Shown in pieces: positions 35,647 through 44,521 of a DNA stretch of 64,000 bases. The DNA is from Bombella pollinis (GTDB lineage Bacteria; Pseudomonadota; Alphaproteobacteria; Acetobacterales; Acetobacteraceae), in contig NZ_JANIDX010000001.1 in the NCBI RefSeq assembly GCF_026385485.1, positions 310,001 through 374,000 on the forward strand, in the 5' to 3' direction. The notes under the pieces are model-generated. The model worked only from the letters and a program-made list of their open reading frames with translations. It was not told the origin of the DNA and made no database searches. Within the stretch, counting starts at the first letter, position 1, and each line of letters opens with the position of its first letter. Position numbers and translations under genes: made by a program.

Positions 35647-36540
35647 TTAGCGTGTAAGATGCGCCATCAAGGCCTCAAATTGCTCTAATGAGGAATAATT
35701 AATCTTCAAAGAGCCACTTTTGCCATTAAACCGTATCTGCGTTTTCAGGCCAAAGCGCGCTGATAAATCCTCCTCCAAACGTGTGATCTCTGGGGCGGGG
35801 TGCGCTGCTTTAACCTCGGCCGACTCTGCCTTATTCAACCGCGCAACCATATCCTCCGTTTGCCGAACATTCAGCCCCTTGGACAGCACCTCCGCCATAC
35901 CCGCTACAGGCTCAGGATGGCTCAATAAAGCCCGTGCATGGCCAGCACTTAAAGCCCCCTCGCGCAACTGAACCAACACAGGCTCGGGCAAATTAAGTAA
36001 GCGCATTGTGTTTGTAATATGCGAGCGAGACTTCCCAATCGCCCCAGCAAGCTCCTCTTGAGTCAGGCTATAATCCTGCAACAAACGCTGCAATCCCATG
36101 GCTTCTTCCACCGGGTTTAGGTCCGAGCGTTGGAGATTCTCCACCATGGCCGCGGCCATAGCATCGGTATCATCAAGCTGACGAATATAAACGGGCACCT
36201 CATGCAGACCCGCCTTTTGTGAGGCCCGCCAACGGCGTTCCCCCGCGATGATTTGATACCGCCCCTTATGCTCTGGGTCTGGTCGCACCAAAATAGGCTG
36301 AATCACCCCGCGTGAGCGAATGGAATCCGCAAGCTCGGCCAAACGCTCCTCATTCATATCCCGCCGCGGCTGAAACGGGCTAGGGGAGAGAAGGTCCACC
36401 CCCAAACTCCCCGGCTGAGATGGTGCACGGGCCTCTGTTTGTGGGGCCCCCGCACGCGCTAAATCAGGAGCTTGGTCTCCCAGCAATGCAGCAAGCCCAC
36501 GCCCTAACTTACGCGATGATGGTGATGCTTTTTTTGCCAT
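35647..36540 (-). CDS. parB: Chromosome partitioning protein ParB
   Basis: The centromere-binding CTPase of chromosome segregation, 297 residues. The N-terminal domain has the GERRWRA motif of the ParB/CTP fold (about 117-123), a central helix-turn-helix (LTQEELAGAIGKSRSHITNTMRLL) and a C-terminal dimerisation segment. It starts 5 bases after the parA stop. ParB genes lie close to the origin in alphaproteobacteria; here the proposed oriC is 11 kb away. No clear parS palindrome was identified by eye. Confidence 0.96.
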   Translation of the reverse strand: MAKKASPSSRKLGRGLAALLGDQAPDLARAGAPQTEARAPSQPGSLGVDLLSPSPFQPRRDMNEERLAELADSIRSRGVIQPILVRPDPEHKGRYQIIAGERRWRASQKAGLHEVPVYIRQLDDTDAMAAAMVENLQRSDLNPVEEAMGLQRLLQDYSLTQEELAGAIGKSRSHITNTMRLLNLPEPVLVQLREGALSAGHARALLSHPEPVAGMAEVLSKGLNVRQTEDMVARLNKAESAEVKAAHPAPEITRLEEDLSARFGLKTQIRFNGKSGSLKINYSSLEQFEALMAHLTR

Positions 36541-36545
36541 GATGC

Positions 36546-37370
36546 TCAGCCTTTCTTCTTCAGCCGTTTTAGCAGCTCATCCCCTAAAGCTTCGTAAGCC
36601 TGCGCCCCGGTAGATGAGCGGGCATAATCCAACACAGGCTGACCATGGCTTTGCGCCTCGGAAATACGAATATTGCGCGGGATGACCGTCTTAAAGACTT
36701 GCTCCCCAAAAAAGCCGCGCGCATCTTCTGCCACAAGGGTGGAGAGATTATTACGCGTATCAAACATCGTCAGTACAATCCCTTCTAAATGAAGGTCCGC
36801 GTTAAAAGCCAAACGCACACGCTCAATCGAGCGTACAAGCTGACTAATCCCCTCCAAAGCAAAGAACTCACATTGCAAAGGCACTAACACACTTTGCGCC
36901 ACAACAAGGGCGTTTAATGTCAGCAACCCAAGGCTTGGGGGGCAATCAATTAAGATAATATCGTAACGATGTAGTAATGGTTGTAGTGCATCCCGTAACC
37001 GATATTCCCGCCGGTCTTGGTCGATCATCTCCAGCTCGGCCCCAGCAAGGTCGGCATTTGCGGGCATGACATCCAGCTTTGGCACCACGCTTTTGCGGAG
37101 GAGCGTCTCTGCGGGCTCATCCTCCAACAAAGCACCATATGTGCCGCGGCCACGCTCATCATACTCCAAACCAAGGCCTGTTGAGGCATTGCCTTGGGGA
37201 TCAAGGTCCACCAACAAGACACGCTTACGCCGCGCAAGGGCAGCCGCCAAGTTCAGGCTGGTTGTTGTTTTGCCCACGCCACCTTTCTGGTTGGCAATGG
37301 CGATAATATGCACAGTGTGAGAGGAAGGCTTAGACACGTCTAAAATCACTAATCTTGAGAAGGACCCCAT
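36546..37370 (-). CDS. parA: Chromosome partitioning ATPase ParA
   Basis: A Walker-type ATPase that positions ParB-parS complexes. The deviant Walker A KGGVGKTT lies near residue 30, LLVDLDPQGNAST and LIDCPPSLG follow, and the length fits a chromosomal (Soj-like) ParA. The ATG at 37370 gives a short N-terminal extension and overlaps the rsmG end by about 40 bases; a GTG at 37337 is an alternative. It is part of the run mnmE-mnmG-rsmG-parA-parB. Confidence 0.96.
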   Translation of the reverse strand: MGSFSRLVILDVSKPSSHTVHIIAIANQKGGVGKTTTSLNLAAALARRKRVLLVDLDPQGNASTGLGLEYDERGRGTYGALLEDEPAETLLRKSVVPKLDVMPANADLAGAELEMIDQDRREYRLRDALQPLLHRYDIILIDCPPSLGLLTLNALVVAQSVLVPLQCEFFALEGISQLVRSIERVRLAFNADLHLEGIVLTMFDTRNNLSTLVAEDARGFFGEQVFKTVIPRNIRISEAQSHGQPVLDYARSSTGAQAYEALGDELLKRLKKKG

Positions 37371-37908
37371 CGGGGTCTGTATGGCTAGGGAAGCTATTAT
37401 ATAGCATGTGCCAGTCAGAGCGGGCTTTGGTCAACTCATCTGGCGTTTTTCTTCCCTTTAAAAACAAACAATAGCCATCCTCTTTTAACAAAGGCCGCGC
37501 CCACGTTAAAAGTTGGGGCAGGGGGGCAAGGGCACGAGCGGTGATAATATCGGCAGGCTCTAGCACAGCTTGCTCGATCCGTTTTGCCAGCACACTAACA
37601 CGCGCCCCACATTCCCGCGCGGCCTCGCGTAAAAAGGCGCATTTGCGTTGGTCAGACTCAATTAGCGTAACAGGATTACCCGTTGCTATAGCGACAATCA
37701 AACCGGGAAAGCCCCCGCCTGAGCCAAGGTCAGTTATCCTTGCCCCTTCAGGCACATACGGCACAAGTTGGAGACTATCTTCAATATGCCGCTGGCGAAG
37801 ATGGGCAATATCTTTAGGGCTTACGAGGTTAATTTTCTCATTCCAGCGCGTTAAAAGCTGGGTGAAGTGAGCGAGCTTCGCTTCAGTTTCATGTGAAACA
37901 TGGTGCAT
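37330..37908 (-). CDS. rsmG: 16S rRNA (guanine-N7) methyltransferase RsmG (GidB)
   Basis: Makes m7G527 in 16S rRNA using SAM. The 192-residue protein has the SAM-binding ITDLGSGGGFPGL segment near residue 60 and FLREAAR near 92. The start ATG overlaps the mnmG stop as TAATG, and its end overlaps the parA start region. The mnmG-rsmG-parA-parB order is a classical origin-proximal cluster. Confidence 0.96.
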   Translation of the reverse strand: MHHVSHETEAKLAHFTQLLTRWNEKINLVSPKDIAHLRQRHIEDSLQLVPYVPEGARITDLGSGGGFPGLIVAIATGNPVTLIESDQRKCAFLREAARECGARVSVLAKRIEQAVLEPADIITARALAPLPQLLTWARPLLKEDGYCLFLKGRKTPDELTKARSDWHMLYNSFPSHTDPDGVLLKISDFRRV

Positions 37909-39779
37909 TAGGGACGGCTCCTCATATAAGCCAGCAGCGCAATCAAAGCCGCAGGGGTAACACCACGCACACGCCCAGCGGCTGCAAAATCAACCGGGCG
38001 GGCTGCACTTAATCGCTCTTGCATCTCTTGGCTTAGCCCCCCAATCGCCCCGTAATCCAAATCCTCCGGCAAACGAAGGGAAGCCTCACTTTTAAGTTGC
38101 TGAATCTCCCGCTCTTGCCGGCGCAGATACCCCCCATAGCGGGCCTCTGTTTGCACATGCCGCCCAATGCGCAACGGCAAAGCCGCAAACCACGGGGCCA
38201 GCTGGGCAAGCTGTGCTTCATCAGCTTGTGTGGCTAATACATCCAGCAAGCTGCGCCGCCGCCCATCTTGAGAGACCTCAATCCCATGTGCGCGCAAATC
38301 TTGGGGCAGAAAAACCGGCTGACGCGCCTGCTCCATCGCCGCCTCAATCTGACACACCGTATCCTTAAACGCAGCCTCACGCTCTGGCCCAACACAGCCA
38401 GCCTCAATCGCCTTCGGAGTGAGGCGTAAATCCGCATTATCTGCCCGCAATAACAAACGATATTCCGCCCGTGAGGTGAACATCCGATAAGGCTCGCTAA
38501 TGCCATGGAGGGTGAGGTCATCAATCAACACACCAAGATACGATTCCTCCCGCCCTAATGTAAGCGGCTCCTTCCCCCCTACAGCGCGGGCCGCATTCAG
38601 CCCAGCGAGCAACCCTTGCGCCCCGGCTTCCTCATACCCTGTTGTCCCGTTAATCTGCCCAGCCAAATACAAACCGGGAAGGGCGCGTAACTCCAAAGAA
38701 GGCCTCAGCTCTCGCGGGTCCACATAATCATACTCCACCGCATAGCCGGGTGTGACGATGCGCGCTTGCTCCAACCCCGGCATAGAGGCAATCATCAGCT
38801 CTTGGACCTCCGCTGGGAGAGAGGTGCTAATGCCATTAGGATACACTAAATCCCCACCCGGATTGCCCGGTAGGGCCTCTGGCTCCAAAAAGATTTGATG
38901 ACTATCGCGCCCAGCAAAACGAACAATTTTATCCTCAATAGACGGGCAATAACGCGGCCCCCGCCCGGTAATCTCCCCCCCATACATGGCAGAGAGATGG
39001 AGATTCTCCTCAATAATCTTATGGGTTTGTGGCGTTGTTTGGGTAATACGGCACGAAATCTGCTTATTCGGCAAAGAGGTGGTGAGCGTACTAAATGCCT
39101 CTGGCTGCACGTCTCCCTCATCAGCAGGCAGGGCCTCCCAGTCGATACTCTCGCGGGCAAGGCGCGGGGGGGTGCCCGTTTTTAACCGCCCCATCTTCAA
39201 CCCCAGAGCCTCCAACCGCTCACCGAGCATCGTCGCAGGGGCATCCCCAATACGCCCCGCTGGTCGGCTCACCCGCCCTGTATGAATCACCCCCCGCAGG
39301 AAGGTCCCGCTCGTCAACACAACAGCCCCCGCCATAAAGCGGCGGCCATCCTCACACACCACACCGCGCACATGACCTTGCTCAACAATCACATCCCCCA
39401 CAGCCCCGGCAAGTATGGTCAGGTGAGGGGTTTGGGCCAAAAGCCCCTGAATCGCCGCCCGGTATAAGGACCGATCCGCCTGCGCACGCGGGCCATGCAC
39501 CGCCGGCCCTTTGGAGCGATTAAGCAGCTTAAAATGAATCCCCGCTTGGTCCGCTGCTTTGCCCATCAGGCCATCAAAGGCATCAATCTCCCGCACGAGA
39601 TGGCCTTTACCAATGCCCCCAATCGCTGGGTTGCACGACATGCTGCCTATCGTGTCCAGCTTATGGGTTAAAAGCAATGTGTCTGCCCCAAAACGGGCCG
39701 CGGCGGCGGCGGCTTCCGTCCCTGCATGGCCGCCCCCCACGACGATAACATCATAGCGTTGCGTATGTGATGTACTCAT
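37908..39779 (-). CDS. mnmG: tRNA uridine 5-carboxymethylaminomethyl modification enzyme MnmG (GidA)
   Basis: The FAD-dependent partner of MnmE that modifies wobble uridine 34 in several tRNAs. The 623-residue length is normal. The N-terminal FAD motif GGGHAGTEAA, the SCNPAIGGIGKG segment near residue 48 and the C-terminal helical domain are all present. It lies 9 bases from the mnmE stop, so the two subunits of the tRNA-modifying complex are encoded together. Confidence 0.97.
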   Translation of the reverse strand: MSTSHTQRYDVIVVGGGHAGTEAAAAAARFGADTLLLTHKLDTIGSMSCNPAIGGIGKGHLVREIDAFDGLMGKAADQAGIHFKLLNRSKGPAVHGPRAQADRSLYRAAIQGLLAQTPHLTILAGAVGDVIVEQGHVRGVVCEDGRRFMAGAVVLTSGTFLRGVIHTGRVSRPAGRIGDAPATMLGERLEALGLKMGRLKTGTPPRLARESIDWEALPADEGDVQPEAFSTLTTSLPNKQISCRITQTTPQTHKIIEENLHLSAMYGGEITGRGPRYCPSIEDKIVRFAGRDSHQIFLEPEALPGNPGGDLVYPNGISTSLPAEVQELMIASMPGLEQARIVTPGYAVEYDYVDPRELRPSLELRALPGLYLAGQINGTTGYEEAGAQGLLAGLNAARAVGGKEPLTLGREESYLGVLIDDLTLHGISEPYRMFTSRAEYRLLLRADNADLRLTPKAIEAGCVGPEREAAFKDTVCQIEAAMEQARQPVFLPQDLRAHGIEVSQDGRRRSLLDVLATQADEAQLAQLAPWFAALPLRIGRHVQTEARYGGYLRRQEREIQQLKSEASLRLPEDLDYGAIGGLSQEMQERLSAARPVDFAAAGRVRGVTPAALIALLAYMRSRP

Positions 39780-39788
39780 GCCGTAATG

Positions 39789-41081
39789 TTACTTTCCTAT
39801 ACAAAACTGGCCGAAAATTGTATCGAGCAGGGCCTCTACATCCACATGGCCTGTCAGCCGCCCTATAGCCTGCATTGCTAAGCGCAACTCCTCCCCGCGT
39901 ACCTCCGGCCATGAGGCCTCCAACGCATGGGTAAGATGCTGCTGCGCCTCCTGCAACCCTGCACGATGGCGCGCCCGCGTTAAAGGCGGTGTGCCACGTT
40001 GTACCATAAGCGTGGCAAGATGTGCTTTTAGCCACTCACGCAAGGGGGTTAAACCGGCCTCATCCTGCGTATGCACCCCAAGTTCACCTCCTTGAGCCGG
40101 AGTCAGGTCTGTTTTGGTGCGTAATTTTACAGCATGAGGGGCGAGCAAAGGCGTCTCATCCCCCGGCCCGACGAGATGAAACAATACATCCGCCTTCTCC
40201 ACATGCTGCATGGTCCGGCGGATGCCTTCAGCCTCAATCTCATCCTCTGTCTCGCGTAGCCCTGCTGTATCAATCAAGCGAACCCGAATCCCCTCAATCA
40301 TCCACTCAACACTTATCGCATCCCGCGTTGTGCCAGCTTTTTGCGTCACGATGGCTGCATCCTGCCCACTAAGAGCATTAAGCAAACTTGACTTCCCGAC
40401 ATTTGGGGCCCCAGCGAGAACAATCTTCAACCCGTCCCGCACAATCTCGCCCCGCTCATCAGCAAGATGAGCCTGCATCTCCTGCGCTAAAGCCCGACAC
40501 TCTTCTATAAGGGCACCCTCCACCTCTGGGGGAAGCTCCTCATCGGGGAAGTCAATCAACGCTTCCTGTTGGGCTAAAATCTGCCGCAATCGCGCTGCCC
40601 ATCCTGTATAAAGCTGGCTTAATGCCCCATCAGCTTGCCGCAAGGCTTGATGACGCTGCGCTTGTGTTTCCGCCTCAATTAAATCCGCAATCGCTTCCGC
40701 TTGGAGAATATCCATCCGCCCCGCTTGGACAGCCCTGCGGGTAAACTCCCCCGGCTCAGCAGGGCGGCCACCAAGATGCACAAGAGCCTGCGCTACGGCC
40801 TCTATAATCGCCGGGCCAGCATGGAGGTGCAGCTCAAAACTATCTTCCCCTGTATAAGAGCGCGGCCCCGGCAACCATAAGATAAGGGCATGGTCTAACA
40901 CATCCCCCTCATATGTTAAGGCCCGCACGCTAGCGTGACGCGGCGGCGGTAAAGCCCCGCATAATGCCTTTAAAATCTTACCACTCTCCGGCCCGCTTAC
41001 CCGCATAACCGCAATCGCCCCCTGCACGGGGCCTGTCGCTATAGCAAAAATTGTATGAGTGGATGCGCCAGATATGTTCAT
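39789..41081 (-). CDS. mnmE: tRNA modification GTPase MnmE
   Basis: A GTPase that works with MnmG on wobble uridine. It has an N-terminal THF-binding domain (TIFAIATGPVQGAIAV), a central helical domain, a G domain with GAPNVGKSSLLN, TTRDAIS and DTAGLRETEDEIE, and the family's C-terminal CxGK (CIGK) with the catalytic Cys. The start at 41081 gives 430 residues beginning MNISGAS; an upstream in-frame ATG adds a poorly conserved 21-residue extension. It is the most upstream gene of the mnmE-to-parB run. Confidence 0.96.
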   Translation of the reverse strand: MNISGASTHTIFAIATGPVQGAIAVMRVSGPESGKILKALCGALPPPRHASVRALTYEGDVLDHALILWLPGPRSYTGEDSFELHLHAGPAIIEAVAQALVHLGGRPAEPGEFTRRAVQAGRMDILQAEAIADLIEAETQAQRHQALRQADGALSQLYTGWAARLRQILAQQEALIDFPDEELPPEVEGALIEECRALAQEMQAHLADERGEIVRDGLKIVLAGAPNVGKSSLLNALSGQDAAIVTQKAGTTRDAISVEWMIEGIRVRLIDTAGLRETEDEIEAEGIRRTMQHVEKADVLFHLVGPGDETPLLAPHAVKLRTKTDLTPAQGGELGVHTQDEAGLTPLREWLKAHLATLMVQRGTPPLTRARHRAGLQEAQQHLTHALEASWPEVRGEELRLAMQAIGRLTGHVDVEALLDTIFGQFCIGK

Positions 41082-41169
41082 GCCGCCTTTCATACAGCAC
41101 TCCTGCCAGAAAAGCAGCGTTTTGTAGAAAGAATTGACGCTCATCGCTAAAACAGGCAGCTTAGAACTT

Positions 41170-41631
41170 ATGCCACAGCTTTCTTTTCATTCCCCCCTAG
41201 GTGCCCTCACTCTTAGCGAAGAAGACGGGCGCATCGTCTCCCTTGATGAAGGCTGGGGACGCGACCAGAGTGAGACCCCGCTCCTGCTTCAGGTACGAGA
41301 CATGATGCAGGATTATTTTGATGGCAAAGTGGTGGATTTCCAATCCATCCCGCTCATGCTGTGTGGCACAGCCTATCAAGAGCGCGTATGGGCTGCCTTA
41401 CGCACAATTCCCTACGGTCAAACCCGCAGCTATGCCGAGCTAGCCCGCAGCATCGGCGGTAGCCCGCAATCCATCGGCCAAGCCGTGGCGCGCAACCCGT
41501 TGCTTATCCTCATCCCCTGCCATCGCGTATTGCCCTCTCATGGCAAAAACTACGGCGATTACAGCGGCTTTGACGGAGCCGAGAGCAAAGCCTTCCTGCT
41601 CGACTTAGAGCGTGAGATACTCACCCCGTAA
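41170..41631 (+). CDS. ogt: Methylated-DNA--protein-cysteine methyltransferase
   Basis: A suicide repair protein that transfers alkyl groups from O6-alkylguanine to its own cysteine. The 153-residue protein has the PCHRV active-site motif with Cys at about 117, the recognition-helix segment AYQERVWAALRTIPYGQTRSY near residue 68, and a C-terminal Y-S-G-F loop. The ATG at 41170 is chosen because the longer frame starts within the mnmE promoter region. It is divergent from mnmE. Confidence 0.94.
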   Translation: MPQLSFHSPLGALTLSEEDGRIVSLDEGWGRDQSETPLLLQVRDMMQDYFDGKVVDFQSIPLMLCGTAYQERVWAALRTIPYGQTRSYAELARSIGGSPQSIGQAVARNPLLILIPCHRVLPSHGKNYGDYSGFDGAESKAFLLDLEREILTP

Positions 41632-41856
41632 AAACGAGCTGTTATAAAACATACCCTATAAGCTCCATACAAAATTGTAATAATAGCTTTTTCGTACCTG
41701 CCTCATCCGCCAAAAACAGGCATTTAACAAGTACCGATATCCTTTACATAAACAATACCTATCACAGAAAAAATAAAACCAATTTTATAATGTCTCATAA
41801 GTCCAATAACGAAAAATATGAAGTCTTCCTAATTTAACGGAAAGGAACGATTATTT

Positions 41857-43272
41857 ATGGTTACCGACCATAATATACCCCTGATAATCGCACGAATACA
41901 ATTTGCACTTACCGTTGGCGTACATATAATATTTCCTGCATTTTCAATCGGACTATCTGTCTTTCTCACATTCCTTGAAGGGATGTGGTTAAAAACGACT
42001 GATAATCGTTATTTAAATCTCTTTAAATATTGGTTGAAGGTCTTTTCAATCGTCTTTGGGATGGGTGTCGTCTCCGGGATCGTTATGGCTTACGAATTCG
42101 GCACAAACTGGGCTAGATTCTCTGCCAAAGCAGGACCGATCACCGGTGTTCTACTCTCCTATGAGGTTATGACAGCCTTCTTCATGGAGGCAGGCTTCCT
42201 TGGTGTTATGCTTTTCGGGCTAAACCGAGTTGGGCGCAAAATGCACTTCTTTGCCACTTGTGCTGTCACCACGGGAACACTCATCTCCATGACATGGATC
42301 CTTGCGTCAAACTCATGGATGCAAACCCCGCAAGGCTATATCATCGACCCTAAAACCGGCCATTTTTTACCAAAAGATTGGCTGGCCATTATTTTTAATC
42401 CGTCATTCCCTTATCGGATCATCCATATGGGACTGGCCGCTATGCTCTCTGTCGCCTTTACTGTAGCGGCGGCTGGAGCGTGGCATCTACTCAAAGCAAA
42501 AAAGAACAAAACACAGGCTGATAGTACAGTCCGCCTTATGTTCTCCCTCTCCCTTTGGATGATTGTCGCCACAGCCCCGCTCCAAATCTTGGCAGGTGAT
42601 ATGCACGGGCTAAATACCCTGAAATATCAACCCGCTAAGATTGCAGCGATAGAAGGAGACTGGATAAATGAGAGACGGGCTCCCGAACTGCTCTTTGGCA
42701 TCCCGAACATGAAGACCGAGCATACAGATTATGCCATAAGTGTCCCACTACTTGGCTCTCTCATCCTTACCCATGACATTAATGGCAAGGTCCCCGGGTT
42801 AAAAGATTATCCAGCAGACCAACGGGCCCCCTCGCCAATTGTATTCTTCTCCTTCCGCATCATGGTTGCCTTGGGAGGGATTATGCTGCTCTGTGGTTTA
42901 TGGTCACTCTGGCTACGCCATAGGGGACGGTTTTTTACACATCCACTCTTCTTGCGGGTAATGCTCATCATGGCCCCGGCCGGCTTTGTTGCATTGCTCT
43001 GCGGCTGGGTCACCACCGAGGTCGGCCGCCAACCATGGACTGTGTACGGCTTACTCCGCACAGAAGACAGTGCCTCACCCCTTGCTCTCTCTAGCCTGTC
43101 TTTCTCCATGCTCTTTTTTGTCGTGATTTATGTTTTTGTCTTTGGCTCTGGCCTTCTCATGCTCGTCCGTCTGCTCAGAACCGCCCCAGAAGCCACCGAT
43201 AACACTCATGATGACACCATGATTCTAGGTAGTCATCACCATACGGTCTCTCATAACAAAGAGGTGCCCTGA
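41857..43272 (+). CDS. cydA: Cytochrome bd-type ubiquinol oxidase subunit I (CIO-type)
   Basis: The quinol-oxidising, haem-bearing subunit of a bd-type terminal oxidase in the inner membrane; 471 residues and about nine helices. The His ligand region GVHIIFPAFS lies near residue 23, and GWVTTEVGRQPW near 390 is typical of the cyanide-insensitive CIO branch, as is the short Q loop. The stop is 1 base from cydB. About 225 bases of AT-rich DNA precede it; I saw no FNR palindrome there. Acetic acid bacteria use this oxidase at low oxygen or low pH. Confidence 0.96.
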   Translation: MVTDHNIPLIIARIQFALTVGVHIIFPAFSIGLSVFLTFLEGMWLKTTDNRYLNLFKYWLKVFSIVFGMGVVSGIVMAYEFGTNWARFSAKAGPITGVLLSYEVMTAFFMEAGFLGVMLFGLNRVGRKMHFFATCAVTTGTLISMTWILASNSWMQTPQGYIIDPKTGHFLPKDWLAIIFNPSFPYRIIHMGLAAMLSVAFTVAAAGAWHLLKAKKNKTQADSTVRLMFSLSLWMIVATAPLQILAGDMHGLNTLKYQPAKIAAIEGDWINERRAPELLFGIPNMKTEHTDYAISVPLLGSLILTHDINGKVPGLKDYPADQRAPSPIVFFSFRIMVALGGIMLLCGLWSLWLRHRGRFFTHPLFLRVMLIMAPAGFVALLCGWVTTEVGRQPWTVYGLLRTEDSASPLALSSLSFSMLFFVVIYVFVFGSGLLMLVRLLRTAPEATDNTHDDTMILGSHHHTVSHNKEVP

Positions 43273-43273
43273 C

Positions 43274-44293
43274 ATGTCCGGTCTTGCTTATTATTTGCCC
43301 TTCATCTGGGCTTTCATCGTCATTCTAGCCATCTCTATCTATGTCATTCTGGATGGTTTTGACTTAGGCATTGGTATGCTCTTTGCTTTTGAGAAAAAGC
43401 CAGAGCACCGCGATGTTATGATCAACACCATTGCCCCTGTCTGGGATGGTAATGAGACATGGATGGTTTTAGGGGGTGCTACATTATTTGGTGTTTTCCC
43501 CGGTGCTTACAGTACATTACTACCCGCTTTTTATATTCCCATCATCATCATGCTGGGTGCCCTAATCTTCCGTGGTGTTGCCTTTGAGTTCCGCATCATG
43601 GCGCACTCCCCCGGTTACCGGACATTCTGGAACAAGGGCTTCATGGCAGGCTCCATGCTCGCATCCTTTTGCCAAGGATGTATTCTTGGGGGCTATGTCC
43701 AAGGAATCCACACTCATGACGGTGCTTTTGCCGGTGGCCCAATGGATTGGCTAACACCCTTTAGTGTTCTCTGTGGCCTCTCTGTCATCATCGGCTATGC
43801 CCTTTTAGGCACAACATGGTTGGTCTGGCGCACATCCGATGAGCTAGAAGCACAATGCCGCCGTTGGTCTAAACGGCTATCTATCCTAATGCTTCTTTGC
43901 ATCATTGCCGTTAGCTGTTGGACGCCTTTCCTCCATGCGCCCTATCTTCATCACTGGCTTGCTTTCCCGAACATTCTATTCGGCCTGCCTGTCCCGCTAC
44001 TCGTAGCCCTATTTGGGTTTATGATGTGGCACAGTTTGGATAAAGACCACACTATTACACCCTTCCTCTGCACTATAGGATGGTTCCTACTAAGTTTGGT
44101 GGGGCTAGCTATCACCATCTGGCCCTACGCTGTTCCCCCAACATTAACCCTGTGGGATGTAGCATCACCTGTTCCTAGCCAGCTCTTCCAACTTGTTGGG
44201 ACCGTTATCTTGCTCCCTATCATCACAGGATACTCAATTTATTCTTACTATCTCTTCCGTGGAAAGGTCACCAAAGCCGATGGATATCACTAA
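43274..44293 (+). CDS. cydB: Cytochrome bd-type ubiquinol oxidase subunit II
   Basis: The second membrane subunit of the bd oxidase, 339 residues with eight or nine helices. Family features are the early ILDGFDLGIGMLF segment near residue 26 and APVWDGNETWMVLGG near 55. It follows cydA with a single intervening base and overlaps the small third subunit gene by 14 bases, so all three are translationally linked. Confidence 0.96.
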   Translation: MSGLAYYLPFIWAFIVILAISIYVILDGFDLGIGMLFAFEKKPEHRDVMINTIAPVWDGNETWMVLGGATLFGVFPGAYSTLLPAFYIPIIIMLGALIFRGVAFEFRIMAHSPGYRTFWNKGFMAGSMLASFCQGCILGGYVQGIHTHDGAFAGGPMDWLTPFSVLCGLSVIIGYALLGTTWLVWRTSDELEAQCRRWSKRLSILMLLCIIAVSCWTPFLHAPYLHHWLAFPNILFGLPVPLLVALFGFMMWHSLDKDHTITPFLCTIGWFLLSLVGLAITIWPYAVPPTLTLWDVASPVPSQLFQLVGTVILLPIITGYSIYSYYLFRGKVTKADGYH

Positions 44294-44429
44294 ATTCATC
44301 ACATATGATGCAAAGAAGGTTCCCACTTCTTTTTGTAAGCGTCTAGGCTGGTTCCTCAGCCTCTGGATAGCGGGCACGGTCACCATTATTCTGGTGGCCA
44401 GCCTGCTCCATATGTTGATCCCTCATTGA
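44280..44429 (+). CDS. DUF2474 small membrane subunit associated with CIO-type oxidase
   Basis: A 49-residue protein with one membrane helix (GWFLSLWIAGTVTIILVASLLHML) and a short cytoplasmic head. Its position overlapping the cydB end, size and RLGWF pattern match the DUF2474 proteins found with CIO-type oxidases, comparable in role to CydX/CydH. The frame is open upstream inside cydB, but the ATG at 44280 is the family-like start. Confidence 0.82.
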   Translation: MDITKFITYDAKKVPTSFCKRLGWFLSLWIAGTVTIILVASLLHMLIPH

Positions 44430-44458
44430 AGGACAGCCCACTAACATAGACCCGTTAT

Positions 44459-44496
44459 AAAAAAGGCAGGTCCCTTAATGAGGGCCTGCCTTTTTT
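44459..44496. terminator. Bidirectional terminator between cydAB and rho
   Basis: A strong hairpin (AAAAGGCAGG plus TCCCT paired with AGGG plus CCTGCCTTTT), with a T run on the + side and an A run on the other, closes both the rightward oxidase operon and the leftward rho gene. Confidence 0.8.
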
Positions 44497-44521
44497 GCAG
44501 CAACTTACTAACTATAATAAT

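Noticed and set aside
35561..37000. parS site near parB
   Set aside because: No 16-base palindrome of the usual parS type was seen on inspection. A systematic pattern search would be needed to exclude one.
41632..41856. FNR-type palindrome before cydA
   Set aside because: The region is AT-rich and suits a promoter, but no TTGAT-N4-ATCAA-like dyad is present.
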